The notes beneath the pieces are model-generated. The model ran no database searches and was not told where the DNA came from. It was given only the letters and a program-made list of their open reading frames with translations. A stretch of DNA of 64,000 nucleotides from an uncultured Pelagibacteraceae bacterium (GTDB taxonomy: Bacteria > Pseudomonadota > Alphaproteobacteria > Pelagibacterales > Pelagibacteraceae), in NCBI GenBank assembly GCA_902561095.1, contig CACEOF010000001.1, positions 1 to 64,000 on the forward strand, given 5' to 3'. A program made the translations under genes and the position numbers. Below, piece by piece: positions 9,289-16,332 of this stretch. Each line of letters begins with the position of its first letter. Position 1 is the first letter of the stretch.

Positions 9289-10069
9289 TTATTTATTTTT
9301 CCAGACAGGTTTCCTTTTTTCTAAAAAAGCTGAAATACCTTCTTTAGCATCCATTGCCATCATGTTAACAGTCATCATTTTACTGGTGTGTGCATATGCT
9401 TTTCTTAAAGGCATTTCTAATTGTTTATAAAAAGTTTGTTTACCTATCTTTATTGATAAATTAGATTTAGAAGCTATTTTTTTAGCAATACTGAGTACTT
9501 CTCTATTTAGCTTTTGTTTGGAGAAACAGTCATTTATTAATCCTATTTCTTTTGCATAATTTGCTTTTATTGGTTCACCAGTTAACAACATTTTCATCAT
9601 AGGCTTACGATTAATTTTCCTACTTACGGCAACCATTGGTGTACTGCAAAATAATCCAATATTTACTCCTGGAGTTGCAAATAAAGCATCTTTTGTACTA
9701 TACGCTAGATCGCAGCTTGCAACTAACTGACAACCAGCTGCAAAAGCAGCACCGTGGACTTTTGCTATTACAGGTTTTCTACCTTCTACAATTTGAAGCA
9801 TAACTTTTGAGCAAAGATTAAAAAGTTTTTGATATCTATCTCTTTTTTTTTAATCCTCTTACCTCTTTTAAATTATGACCTGCACTAAACCCCTTGCCTG
9901 CGCCTTCTATTATTATAACTTTAACTTTATTGTCAGCATCTAATTTTTTTAATGCTTTTAATAAGTCGTTAAGATTTTTAAATGATAATGAATTATATGT
10001 TTTTGGTTCATTAAGTATTATTGATGAAATTTCATTATTAAGTTTTATAATTTTAATATTACTTTTCAT
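9289..10069 (-). pseudogene. enoyl-CoA hydratase/isomerase, split by a frameshift in an A9 tract
   Basis: Two minus-strand ORFs (9836-10069 and 9289-9801) together make one crotonase. The first has the N-terminal part ending FSAGHNLKEVRG and stops after LKKKR. The second resumes with KPVIAKVHGAAFAAGCQLVASCDLA, the CoA and oxyanion region. On the coding strand the junction is a run of nine A. Dropping one A restores a continuous frame reading LKKRDRYQKLFNLCSKVMLQIVEG, so a single base separates this from an intact gene of about 260 aa. It is either a sequencing error, a true pseudogene, or a gene read through by slippage. The substrate is unknown. Confidence 0.8.
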
Positions 10070-10074
10070 TATTG

Positions 10075-10449
10075 CTATTTTAGTTTGCCTTCTTCTCTCA
10101 TTTTAGCTCTAATTTTTGTAGCTGATATTTTTTGAGTTTCTTCGTCTAAAACTATTTCCTCGATTTTATATCCCACTCCTCTGCCATAACAAATATTTGT
10201 AATATTTGGCACTACCATAATCTTAAACCTACCTTCAAATTCAGGGTTTAATCTATCTTCTATATTTTTTTTCACTGTATCAAAATCAAATGGATTATCA
10301 TCTACACCCTGTACATCTCTTATTTGAATACAAACTTGACCTGTTTTTTTAATAATTTCTTTAAATAATGTGTAATGACCATCATGAAATGGTTGCCATC
10401 TTCCAAGCATTTGTGCTGTTGGTTTTTTATTATCCCATTGATATTTCAT
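10075..10449 (-). CDS. small nucleotidyltransferase (cytidylyltransferase-like)
   Basis: This 124-aa HIGH-superfamily nucleotidyltransferase has QMLGRWQPFHDGHYTLF, the HxGH-type nucleotide-binding motif seen as FHDGH, and a C-terminal ISATKIR comparable to the ISSTxIR motif. It would transfer AMP or CMP from a nucleoside triphosphate to a phosphorylated acceptor. Its start overlaps the stop of the P-loop kinase gene by four bases, so the two are probably made together. The acceptor is not identifiable. Similar short proteins occur in marine phages as far as I recall, which would need a search. Confidence 0.7.
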   Translation of the reverse strand: MKYQWDNKKPTAQMLGRWQPFHDGHYTLFKEIIKKTGQVCIQIRDVQGVDDNPFDFDTVKKNIEDRLNPEFEGRFKIMVVPNITNICYGRGVGYKIEEIVLDEETQKISATKIRAKMREEGKLK

Positions 10450-10856
10450 TTTTTGATCTCCTTAACGATTTTTAAAGCCCAATTCTTAGCATCTTGAGTA
10501 GTAACATGGTAATTAAATGTTTTTGGCTTTACAAACATTTGATTTGTATCATCAAAACGTCCTTCTTTAATTGTATCTACCCAAATTATGAAGTCTGCTG
10601 GGAATATGCTTCTCGCTTCTGGAGTCGGCGCTATGAAATCTGCAATAACATAATGACCTTCACCCTTTAACTTTAGAGCAAACTTAGCCATCCTTTTTGC
10701 TTGTCTAATCCTTCCTTCTTTAGAAAAATCCCAATCATCTGCTGCTCCTCTAACTTCGTCAGCATTTAATCTTTTAGCATTTAAATAAGGTGCTATTTCA
10801 TTTGCTAGTGTTGTTTTACCTGCACCAGGTAATCCCATCACCAAAATTATTTTCAT
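10446..10856 (-). CDS. P-loop kinase (adenylylsulfate kinase-like)
   Basis: This 136-aa P-loop protein begins MKIILVMGLPGAGKTTLANE (Walker A GLPGAGKT) and has features of the APS-kinase-like fold: LNADEVRGAADDWDFS, then RIRQAKRMAKFA and VIADFIAPTPEAR. It is shorter than a typical CysC (about 180-200 aa), and no ATP sulfurylase is nearby, so a sulfate role is uncertain. It may phosphorylate another small metabolite. It overlaps the methyltransferase gene upstream and the nucleotidyltransferase downstream by four bases each. Confidence 0.7.
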   Translation of the reverse strand: MKIILVMGLPGAGKTTLANEIAPYLNAKRLNADEVRGAADDWDFSKEGRIRQAKRMAKFALKLKGEGHYVIADFIAPTPEARSIFPADFIIWVDTIKEGRFDDTNQMFVKPKTFNYHVTTQDAKNWALKIVKEIKK

Positions 10857-11479
10857 TTTACTTTATACAATCCTAACCAAGCATTTACATCTTTACTCGC
10901 TATGTAATCAGATTTAAAAAACTCTAATTCTTCCCAGTTATTATTTTCTTTTAAATCTAATATTTTTTTATCGAAACCATACTCCTCATAAATTCCTTCG
11001 TTAATTGTAAAACAAATTAAACCGCCAGGTTTTGTTATTCTTACAAACTCATCTAACGCATCAGATTTCACGTGTCCAAACGTAAAGGTTCCAACACACA
11101 TAACACTATCATAAAGATTATCACTTAATTCAATACGTTTGTTTAAGTCAATGTTAAATAATTTTTGATATAAATTTTTTGGTACTGTTTCTAATAATTT
11201 TTGTGAAAGATCAGCACCATGAAAGTTTTCATAACCAAATTTTCTAAGTTGTAGTCCTACTAATCCAGTTCCACATCCTGCATCAAAAAAAAGTGCATCT
11301 TTATTAACTAGATATTTTTTTATTACTTCAACAGTTTCTTTGGGACCTGTATAGTTCCATTCAACCATATCTCTATTATATTTATCTTTTTCTCCCCACT
11401 CATCATAATACCTCATCACTTCCTCGGTAGTCTTGAGTTTGTAAATTGGAACTTTATTACCCACATCTTTTAGTGCCAT
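10853..11479 (-). CDS. class I SAM-dependent methyltransferase
   Basis: This 208-aa protein has a Rossmann methyltransferase core with motif I DALFFDAGCGTGLVGLQL, the post-I acidic FHGADLSQKLLE, and motif IV-like YDSVMCVGTFTFGHV followed by ITKPGGLICFTI. The acceptor is not apparent. The gene is the first of a three-gene overlapping set with the kinase and nucleotidyltransferase, and it follows the Rieske gene by 6 bp on the same strand. Confidence 0.8.
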   Translation of the reverse strand: MALKDVGNKVPIYKLKTTEEVMRYYDEWGEKDKYNRDMVEWNYTGPKETVEVIKKYLVNKDALFFDAGCGTGLVGLQLRKFGYENFHGADLSQKLLETVPKNLYQKLFNIDLNKRIELSDNLYDSVMCVGTFTFGHVKSDALDEFVRITKPGGLICFTINEGIYEEYGFDKKILDLKENNNWEELEFFKSDYIASKDVNAWLGLYKVK

Positions 11480-11485
11480 AAAATT

Positions 11486-12718
11486 TTATCCTATTAAATT
11501 TTGAGCTACCCATTTGTGAAATTGATGGGTTGGTTGATCCATTATTGGAGAAAAATTTCCTCCATTGTAAGCAGGTGAATTTCTACCCTCTTGCATACCT
11601 TCAACAGCATTTATATCCTCTAACATTACATCTTTCCAAAATTTTAAAATTTGTTTTCTCATTTCTTTTAATTGTTTGCCGTTTGCACTCTCTTCTCCAA
11701 CATAATACATTTGCATATGTTCTTTTGTTTTATTCATTGCTAAAGGCTCTAACCAAAAAACATAAAAATGATCTACATGTAAACCAATCATAACATTTGG
11801 GAATAGAGCTATGTATTCTGAATTTTTTGTCATACTTTTTTCCCAATTTGGAAATGTATCAAAAATTTTATTACCTTTAACAATTTGGTCATATTTTTTA
11901 CTCCCTTGACCAGCAAATCGATTTGGTAAACCTTGAATGTGATAATGATCATTTATGTTAGATACTTTATTTAACTCAGGATGAATTGTTGGCAAATGAT
12001 AGCTTTCACAATAATTTTCTATAGCAAATTTCCAATTGGTTTTTACTTCTAAGCTGAAGTACCCATAATCATTTGATTTTACTATTAACTTTTGATCGTC
12101 TTTATTTATGAATTTCGACCATCTTTCCTCAAGAGGTTTGATGTACTGGTCAAAATCCAATTCATTTGAATTAATATTTACAAATATTATATCCATCCAA
12201 AGTTTAGTTTTAACCTCTTTTAGATTGCTATTTGTTTTATTAAAGTTTGGAGACTCATGATTGTTCAGGCCACCAATGTGTGGGGTTGCAACTAACTGCC
12301 CATTAAAATTATAAGCCCAAGAATGATAAGGGCATCTAATAACGTTTTTTAACGTGCAGGCTTTATCCAAAAGTTTGAATCCCCTATGACTACAGACATT
12401 GTGAAAAACTCTCACAACCATATTTTTGTCTCTAATTAATATCAAAGGAATCCCGAGCAGATTGTAAGGTTTAACATCTCCAATTTTTGGAATTGAGCTT
12501 CCAACCCCAATTGCTGTCCATTTATTGTAAAAAATTTTTTCCTTTTCATGAGCTAAATAGTCTTGATTTGTATAGCACTCATTAGGTAAGCCATTTGCCA
12601 CTTCTATCGGCTTGTCTACATTGTTGATTTTTTCAATATCTAGTATCTTTGATAAGGGTAGATTTTTAAGATTCTGATGCACAAAAAAAATTATCATTCG
12701 CATAAATTTTGGCAACAA
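11486..12718 (-). CDS. Rieske non-haem iron oxygenase, alpha subunit type
   Basis: This 410-aa protein has the Rieske 2Fe-2S ligands as CSHRG and CPYHSW (C-x-H ... C-x2-H). The C-terminal catalytic domain has a mononuclear-iron motif, NYCESYHLPTIHPEL, with the later acid in VMLEDINAVEGMQEGR. It resembles ring-hydroxylating oxygenases and quaternary-amine monooxygenases of the GbcA or carnitine type. No reductase subunit is nearby, so the electron donor must lie elsewhere. The first few codons (MLPKFMRMIIFFV) contain three candidate starts. The substrate is unknown; a methylated amine is possible given the neighbourhood. Confidence 0.8.
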   Translation of the reverse strand: MLPKFMRMIIFFVHQNLKNLPLSKILDIEKINNVDKPIEVANGLPNECYTNQDYLAHEKEKIFYNKWTAIGVGSSIPKIGDVKPYNLLGIPLILIRDKNMVVRVFHNVCSHRGFKLLDKACTLKNVIRCPYHSWAYNFNGQLVATPHIGGLNNHESPNFNKTNSNLKEVKTKLWMDIIFVNINSNELDFDQYIKPLEERWSKFINKDDQKLIVKSNDYGYFSLEVKTNWKFAIENYCESYHLPTIHPELNKVSNINDHYHIQGLPNRFAGQGSKKYDQIVKGNKIFDTFPNWEKSMTKNSEYIALFPNVMIGLHVDHFYVFWLEPLAMNKTKEHMQMYYVGEESANGKQLKEMRKQILKFWKDVMLEDINAVEGMQEGRNSPAYNGGNFSPIMDQPTHQFHKWVAQNLIG

Positions 12719-12783
12719 ATTTCATTAAGATTGATACATGAATTTCTTTGACAGCTTTTTGAAAACAGATAATGATCTGAAAA

Positions 12784-13512
12784 ATGAATTTTTCTCTAGA
12801 AATTGGACCAAAGACAGATGTTGATGCGGTCCCTGCATTAAGAGATGTTTACATCACTATGTTGCCAGGTGGAGATTATAGAGAAACTGCTGAAAAGGCC
12901 TCTGAACTTGTTAGAAAAGGATTTAATCCAGTACCCCACTTCCCGGCTCGATCGATGCAAGATGAGAAGGAACTTAAAGATTATGTTTCTAGATGTAAGG
13001 ACGGTGGAGTTAAGCAAGTTTTAATTATTGGTGGTGGTAGAGAGCCTGCAGGAAAATTTGACAGTTCATTTCAACTTTTAGAAACAGGATATTTCGAAAA
13101 AATGAAAATAGGAATAGCTGGACATCCTGAAGGAAGTCCTGATATATCCGACTCAGAATTAGAAAAAGCTATGATAGATAAAAAGCCTTATGCTGATTAT
13201 ATCGTAACTCAATGGTTACTTGATCCTCAGCCTATTATAGATTTTATTTCTAAACAAAGCGTACCAGTGCATGTTGGAATTACTGGGCCATTAAAAATAT
13301 CTAGCTTAATCAAGTTTGCTAATATTGTTGGGGCAAAAAATTCTATTAACTTTCTTAAATCTAATTTTACTAAGGCGTTAGATTTATTGAAACCTAAAGA
13401 CCCTAATGATTTAATTGGGAAAGTTAAATCGCATACTGATAACTTCCACATTTATACATTCGGCGGCTTGAAGGAAACTAACAAGTGGTTGAAGGAGAAT
13501 AGTTATGTCTAA
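12784..13512 (+). CDS. methylenetetrahydrofolate reductase-like protein
   Basis: This 242-aa TIM-barrel protein starts FSLEIGPKTDVDAVPALRD, resembling the FEFFPPK start of MetF. It has further MetF-like blocks: NPVPHFPARSMQDEKEL, KQVLIIGGG, GIAGHPEGSPD and YIVTQWLLDPQPIIDFI. It is shorter than a standard MetF of about 290 aa. The ATG at 12784 is preceded in frame by a stop at 12778, so no longer start is available. The gene overlaps the GcvT-like gene by eight bases, so the pair probably acts together on a folate-bound one-carbon unit. Confidence 0.75.
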   Translation: MNFSLEIGPKTDVDAVPALRDVYITMLPGGDYRETAEKASELVRKGFNPVPHFPARSMQDEKELKDYVSRCKDGGVKQVLIIGGGREPAGKFDSSFQLLETGYFEKMKIGIAGHPEGSPDISDSELEKAMIDKKPYADYIVTQWLLDPQPIIDFISKQSVPVHVGITGPLKISSLIKFANIVGAKNSINFLKSNFTKALDLLKPKDPNDLIGKVKSHTDNFHIYTFGGLKETNKWLKENSYV

Positions 13513-14863
13513 TGAATTTGACTACACTAAATTAAAACATGTTACCTCTGTTGATCAATCAGACAGAGAAGTACCGTACAATTTACGACAAAGTGGGCCA
13601 ACAAAAGTTGAAATGTTAATTTCAACAAGAGTGAGAAAATCACCGTATTGGCATTTATCAATGCAAGCAGGATGTTGGAGAGCAACTGTCTATAATCGTA
13701 TTTATCATCCAAGAGGTTATGTAAAACCTGAAGATGGTGGTGCAATGGTAGAATATGATGCAATTGTTAATCATGTAACTATGTGGAATGTTGCTGTTGA
13801 AAGACAAATAAGAGTAAAGGGTCCTGATGCAGAAAAATTTACTGATTATGTAATCACACGAGATGCAACTAAAATTTCTCCAATGAGAGCAAGGTATGTA
13901 ATTTTATGTAATGCTTATGGAGGTGTCTTAAACGATCCAATTCTATTAAGAATTTCTGAAGATGAATTTTGGTTTTCTTTATCAGATTCTGATATTGGAA
14001 TGTATTTGCAAGGCGTAAATGCGGATGGAAGATTTAATTGCACAATAGAAGAGATAGATGCATGTCCAGTGCAAATCCAAGGACCTAAATCAAAAGCTTT
14101 AATGAAAGACCTTTGTGGAGATCAAGTAGACTTTGATAACATGCCTTTTTATGGATTAGCTGAAGCAAATATAGGGGGAAGAAGTTGTGTTATTTCACAG
14201 TCTGGTTTTTCTGGTGAGGCTGGTTATGAAATATATTTAAGAAATGCAACTTTATATGCTGAAGATATGTGGAATTCTGTTCTTAAGGCAGGAAAAAAAC
14301 ATAACCTCATGGTTATTGCACCAGCACACCATAGAAGAATTCAAGCAGGTATTCTTTCTTGGGGACAAGACATGGACCAGCAACATAATCCTTTTCAGTG
14401 TAACCTAGGATATCAAGTTTCTTTATCTGGAAAAGGAGAGTGGAATAAAAAAGGAGATTATGTAGGAAAATCAGCTTTAGAAAAAATGAAAGCAGATCTT
14501 GTTGATGGAAAAAAACCGTATAAGCTCCAATTAGTTGGTTTAGAGTTTGGTGGTAAACCAATTGAAGATTATGCACCTGATTTTTGGTTAGTTTCCCCTG
14601 AAAGTGGTGGTGAACCTGTTGGATTTATTACATCTCCTTGGTATCATCCTGAAAAAAAACAAAACATTGCAATGGGATATGTGCCATTTGATGGAACTCT
14701 AAATGCGAATGGTTTTCCAAAAGGTAAGGTTGGGACAAAATTTAGAGTTCACTTACCTGAACAATACTCTGAAAAAGCTGGAGTTCCAGTTGACGCAGTA
14801 GTAGTTGATATTCCATTTAAAGAGTCTTTTAACGCTAACACAAGAGAAGTTGTAAAAGGCTAA
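13505..14863 (+). CDS. GcvT-like aminomethyltransferase family protein (not canonical GcvT)
   Basis: This 452-aa single-chain GcvT-fold protein has the folate-binding and C-terminal domains: VNHVTMWNVAVERQIRVKG, YGGVLNDPILLRI, PVQIQGPKSKALM and SGFSGEAGYEIYLR. It is longer than glycine-cleavage T protein (about 365 aa) and does not start like Pelagibacter DmdA as I remember it. The unusual N-terminus (RVRKSPYWHLSMQAGCWRATVYNR) is a feature of GcvT-like demethylases outside the glycine cleavage system. It overlaps the MTHFR-like gene, so a methyl-transfer role to THF is likely. The donor is unknown. Confidence 0.8.
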   Translation: MSNEFDYTKLKHVTSVDQSDREVPYNLRQSGPTKVEMLISTRVRKSPYWHLSMQAGCWRATVYNRIYHPRGYVKPEDGGAMVEYDAIVNHVTMWNVAVERQIRVKGPDAEKFTDYVITRDATKISPMRARYVILCNAYGGVLNDPILLRISEDEFWFSLSDSDIGMYLQGVNADGRFNCTIEEIDACPVQIQGPKSKALMKDLCGDQVDFDNMPFYGLAEANIGGRSCVISQSGFSGEAGYEIYLRNATLYAEDMWNSVLKAGKKHNLMVIAPAHHRRIQAGILSWGQDMDQQHNPFQCNLGYQVSLSGKGEWNKKGDYVGKSALEKMKADLVDGKKPYKLQLVGLEFGGKPIEDYAPDFWLVSPESGGEPVGFITSPWYHPEKKQNIAMGYVPFDGTLNANGFPKGKVGTKFRVHLPEQYSEKAGVPVDAVVVDIPFKESFNANTREVVKG

Positions 14864-14871
14864 AAATATTA

Positions 14872-14897
14872 TGGGGAAGTTAAGTTTAGCTTCCCCA
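14872..14897 (+). terminator. hairpin after the MTHFR-like/GcvT-like pair
   Basis: The sequence TGGGGAAG at 14872 pairs with CTTCCCCA ending at 14897 across a 10-base AT-rich loop, giving a perfect 8-bp stem nine bases after the GcvT-like stop. There is no T tract after it (CAAAATCAATG follows), so classical Rho-independent termination is uncertain. It may mark a 3' mRNA end or act as a processing site. Confidence 0.5.
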
Positions 14898-14905
14898 CAA
14901 AATCA

Positions 14906-15016
14906 ATGACAAAATGGTTTTTAATTGTAATTTGCATTACTATTGCGATTGCTTTAATAATATTTCCTTTGATAGTTTCTTATAAAGCACAAAAAAATAA
15001 AAAGAATAGAAAGTAA
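14906..15016 (+). CDS. 36-aa single-span membrane microprotein
   Basis: An ATG at 14906 opens a 36-codon frame, MTKWFLIVICITIAIALIIF..., ending in a basic tail (KAQKNKKNRK). It has one strong membrane helix. Its TAA overlaps the ATG of the downstream YIP1-like gene by one base (TAATG), the same coupling seen between established genes in this window. It is too short for the ORF track. Coding status rests on this coupling and the helix-plus-basic-tail architecture. Confidence 0.5.
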   Translation: MTKWFLIVICITIAIALIIFPLIVSYKAQKNKKNRK

Positions 15017-15561
15017 TGTTTGGAGAATTTTTAAATATAATTGTCAGATCAATAAAATTAGACAAAACACTTTATTCAGATAATAAAAATTTTGCTGAAG
15101 CCTCAATTTATTTTGCAGGTATTATAATGATTTTAGATGGTATAGCTGGAGCAGTTGCAGCAAATACAATCATTAAAACTGCAATTGCAATGTCTGGCCT
15201 TACTGCAATTATTACTTGGTTGGTTTGGGCAATTTTTATTTATGTTATTGGTGTAAAACTTTTTCCAGATAAACAAACAAAAGTTTCATTTAGAAAAGTT
15301 TTAACTGCAGTTGGTTATGCTCATGCTCCAGGATTACTAAGATTTTTTGCAGTAACACCAGACTTAATGATACCAATAATTTTTCTTACCCAATTTTGGA
15401 TATTTGCTGGTTTAATTATTTCTACGAAACAAATTCTAAATTTAAAATCTAATTTTAAGTCTTTTGGAATTATTCTTTTATCTTTCCTAATTATAGCACT
15501 TTTGTCTATTTCATTTGTTATGAGTAGAATGAATATGTTGCCGGTTAATCAAATAAGCTAA
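15016..15561 (+). CDS. YIP1 family-like multispan membrane protein
   Basis: This 181-aa protein has about five hydrophobic segments: IYFAGIIMILDGIAGAVAA, TAIITWLVWAIFIYVIGVKLF, a middle span, FAGLIIST, and the final ILLSFLIIALLSISFVM. The conserved-looking FRKVLTAVGYAHAPGLLRF between spans resembles Yip1-domain proteins. Bacterial members lack assigned functions. It is translationally coupled to the microprotein upstream and converges with a minus-strand CxxC microprotein. Confidence 0.6.
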   Translation: MFGEFLNIIVRSIKLDKTLYSDNKNFAEASIYFAGIIMILDGIAGAVAANTIIKTAIAMSGLTAIITWLVWAIFIYVIGVKLFPDKQTKVSFRKVLTAVGYAHAPGLLRFFAVTPDLMIPIIFLTQFWIFAGLIISTKQILNLKSNFKSFGIILLSFLIIALLSISFVMSRMNMLPVNQIS

Positions 15562-15725
15562 AGTGGAAAAATAGTTTTAGAAATCCTACAAGATTTACAA
15601 AGTTTAAACCCTGTCATGATCAGATTTTGAAATACACTTTCATCTTCTTTTCTGCATTCATCACATATATTGTTCAAGTCGTTACTATCCTTATCTTTAA
15701 TATCTTTTTCTAAATCTTTAGTCAT
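15558..15725 (-). CDS. 55-aa double-CxxC (zinc-ribbon-like) microprotein
   Basis: On the minus strand an ATG at 15725 begins MTKDLEKDIKDKDSNDLNNI and contains CDEC and CKSC, two CxxC pairs 18 residues apart, a pattern typical of a small zinc ribbon. It ends ISKTIFPL. The start overlaps the stop of the DUF3726 gene by eight bases, so it looks like the last gene of that operon. It is below the ORF-track length cut-off. No family is recognised. Confidence 0.6.
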   Translation of the reverse strand: MTKDLEKDIKDKDSNDLNNICDECRKEDESVFQNLIMTGFKLCKSCRISKTIFPL

Positions 15726-16329
15726 TATCTGTTAAACCTGCTCCAGCAGCACCTTTTTTTAGACTATCAGTTTCTTCCACAAAAGTATTTTCAGATAATT
15801 TATATAAACTGTTCCATTCATCTTGATTAAAGTTATCTTTATTTTCAATAAAATTGATCTCTAAGTTTTTAGAATAATTAGGAAATCCTATATTTAAAAA
15901 GTTAGAGTAAATATTTATGTTAGAATTTAATAAAATTTCTTTCTCTTCAAATTTAACTTTAATTTTTTTTCCAATTATTTCTGAAGATCTGCTCAAAAAT
16001 GATAAAAAAATAATTGGGTAGGCAATGTTCGAGAAATAAATTTTTTCGTAATTTTCGATTATTTTTATTTGATCTAAAAAACTAATTCCTAAAATGATTG
16101 GGCAATAAGGATTTGAAGAAGAAGAATTTGACTGATTTATTGAACTTAAGTTCTCATACGTATTTTTTTTCTTATCATTAAAATAAGAGTTTAAATGTTT
16201 GATACCGGGTAAACCAAACATCTCTAATTGTCTTATACATTTTCCAATTTCCTCAGCTTCACCCCATGAAAATCCAGCAGCTTTTGATGCTCTTTTAGCT
16301 GTAGTTTCAATCTCGCTTAAGGATTTCAT
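15718..16329 (-). CDS. DUF3726-like protein of unknown function
   Basis: This 203-aa protein has an N-terminal MKSLSEIETTAKRASKAAGFSWGEAEEIGK and a C-terminal GAAGAGLTDND, which I recall as the ends of DUF3726 proteins. The middle is Asn/Lys-rich and poorly conserved. There is no signal peptide or membrane span. It sits 3 bp after the 553-aa unknown gene and overlaps the CxxC microprotein. Function is unknown; the family assignment is moderately secure. Confidence 0.65.
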   Translation of the reverse strand: MKSLSEIETTAKRASKAAGFSWGEAEEIGKCIRQLEMFGLPGIKHLNSYFNDKKKNTYENLSSINQSNSSSSNPYCPIILGISFLDQIKIIENYEKIYFSNIAYPIIFLSFLSRSSEIIGKKIKVKFEEKEILLNSNINIYSNFLNIGFPNYSKNLEINFIENKDNFNQDEWNSLYKLSENTFVEETDSLKKGAAGAGLTDND

Positions 16330-16332
16330 TTT

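Noticed and set aside
10446-10856. cysC adenylylsulfate kinase
   Set aside because: It is clearly shorter than CysC and no sulfate-assimilation genes are near, so I keep it as a P-loop kinase.
13505-14863. DMSP demethylase dmdA
   Set aside because: The protein is 452 aa with a different start from the 369-aa Pelagibacter DmdA I remember, so only a GcvT-like call is supported.
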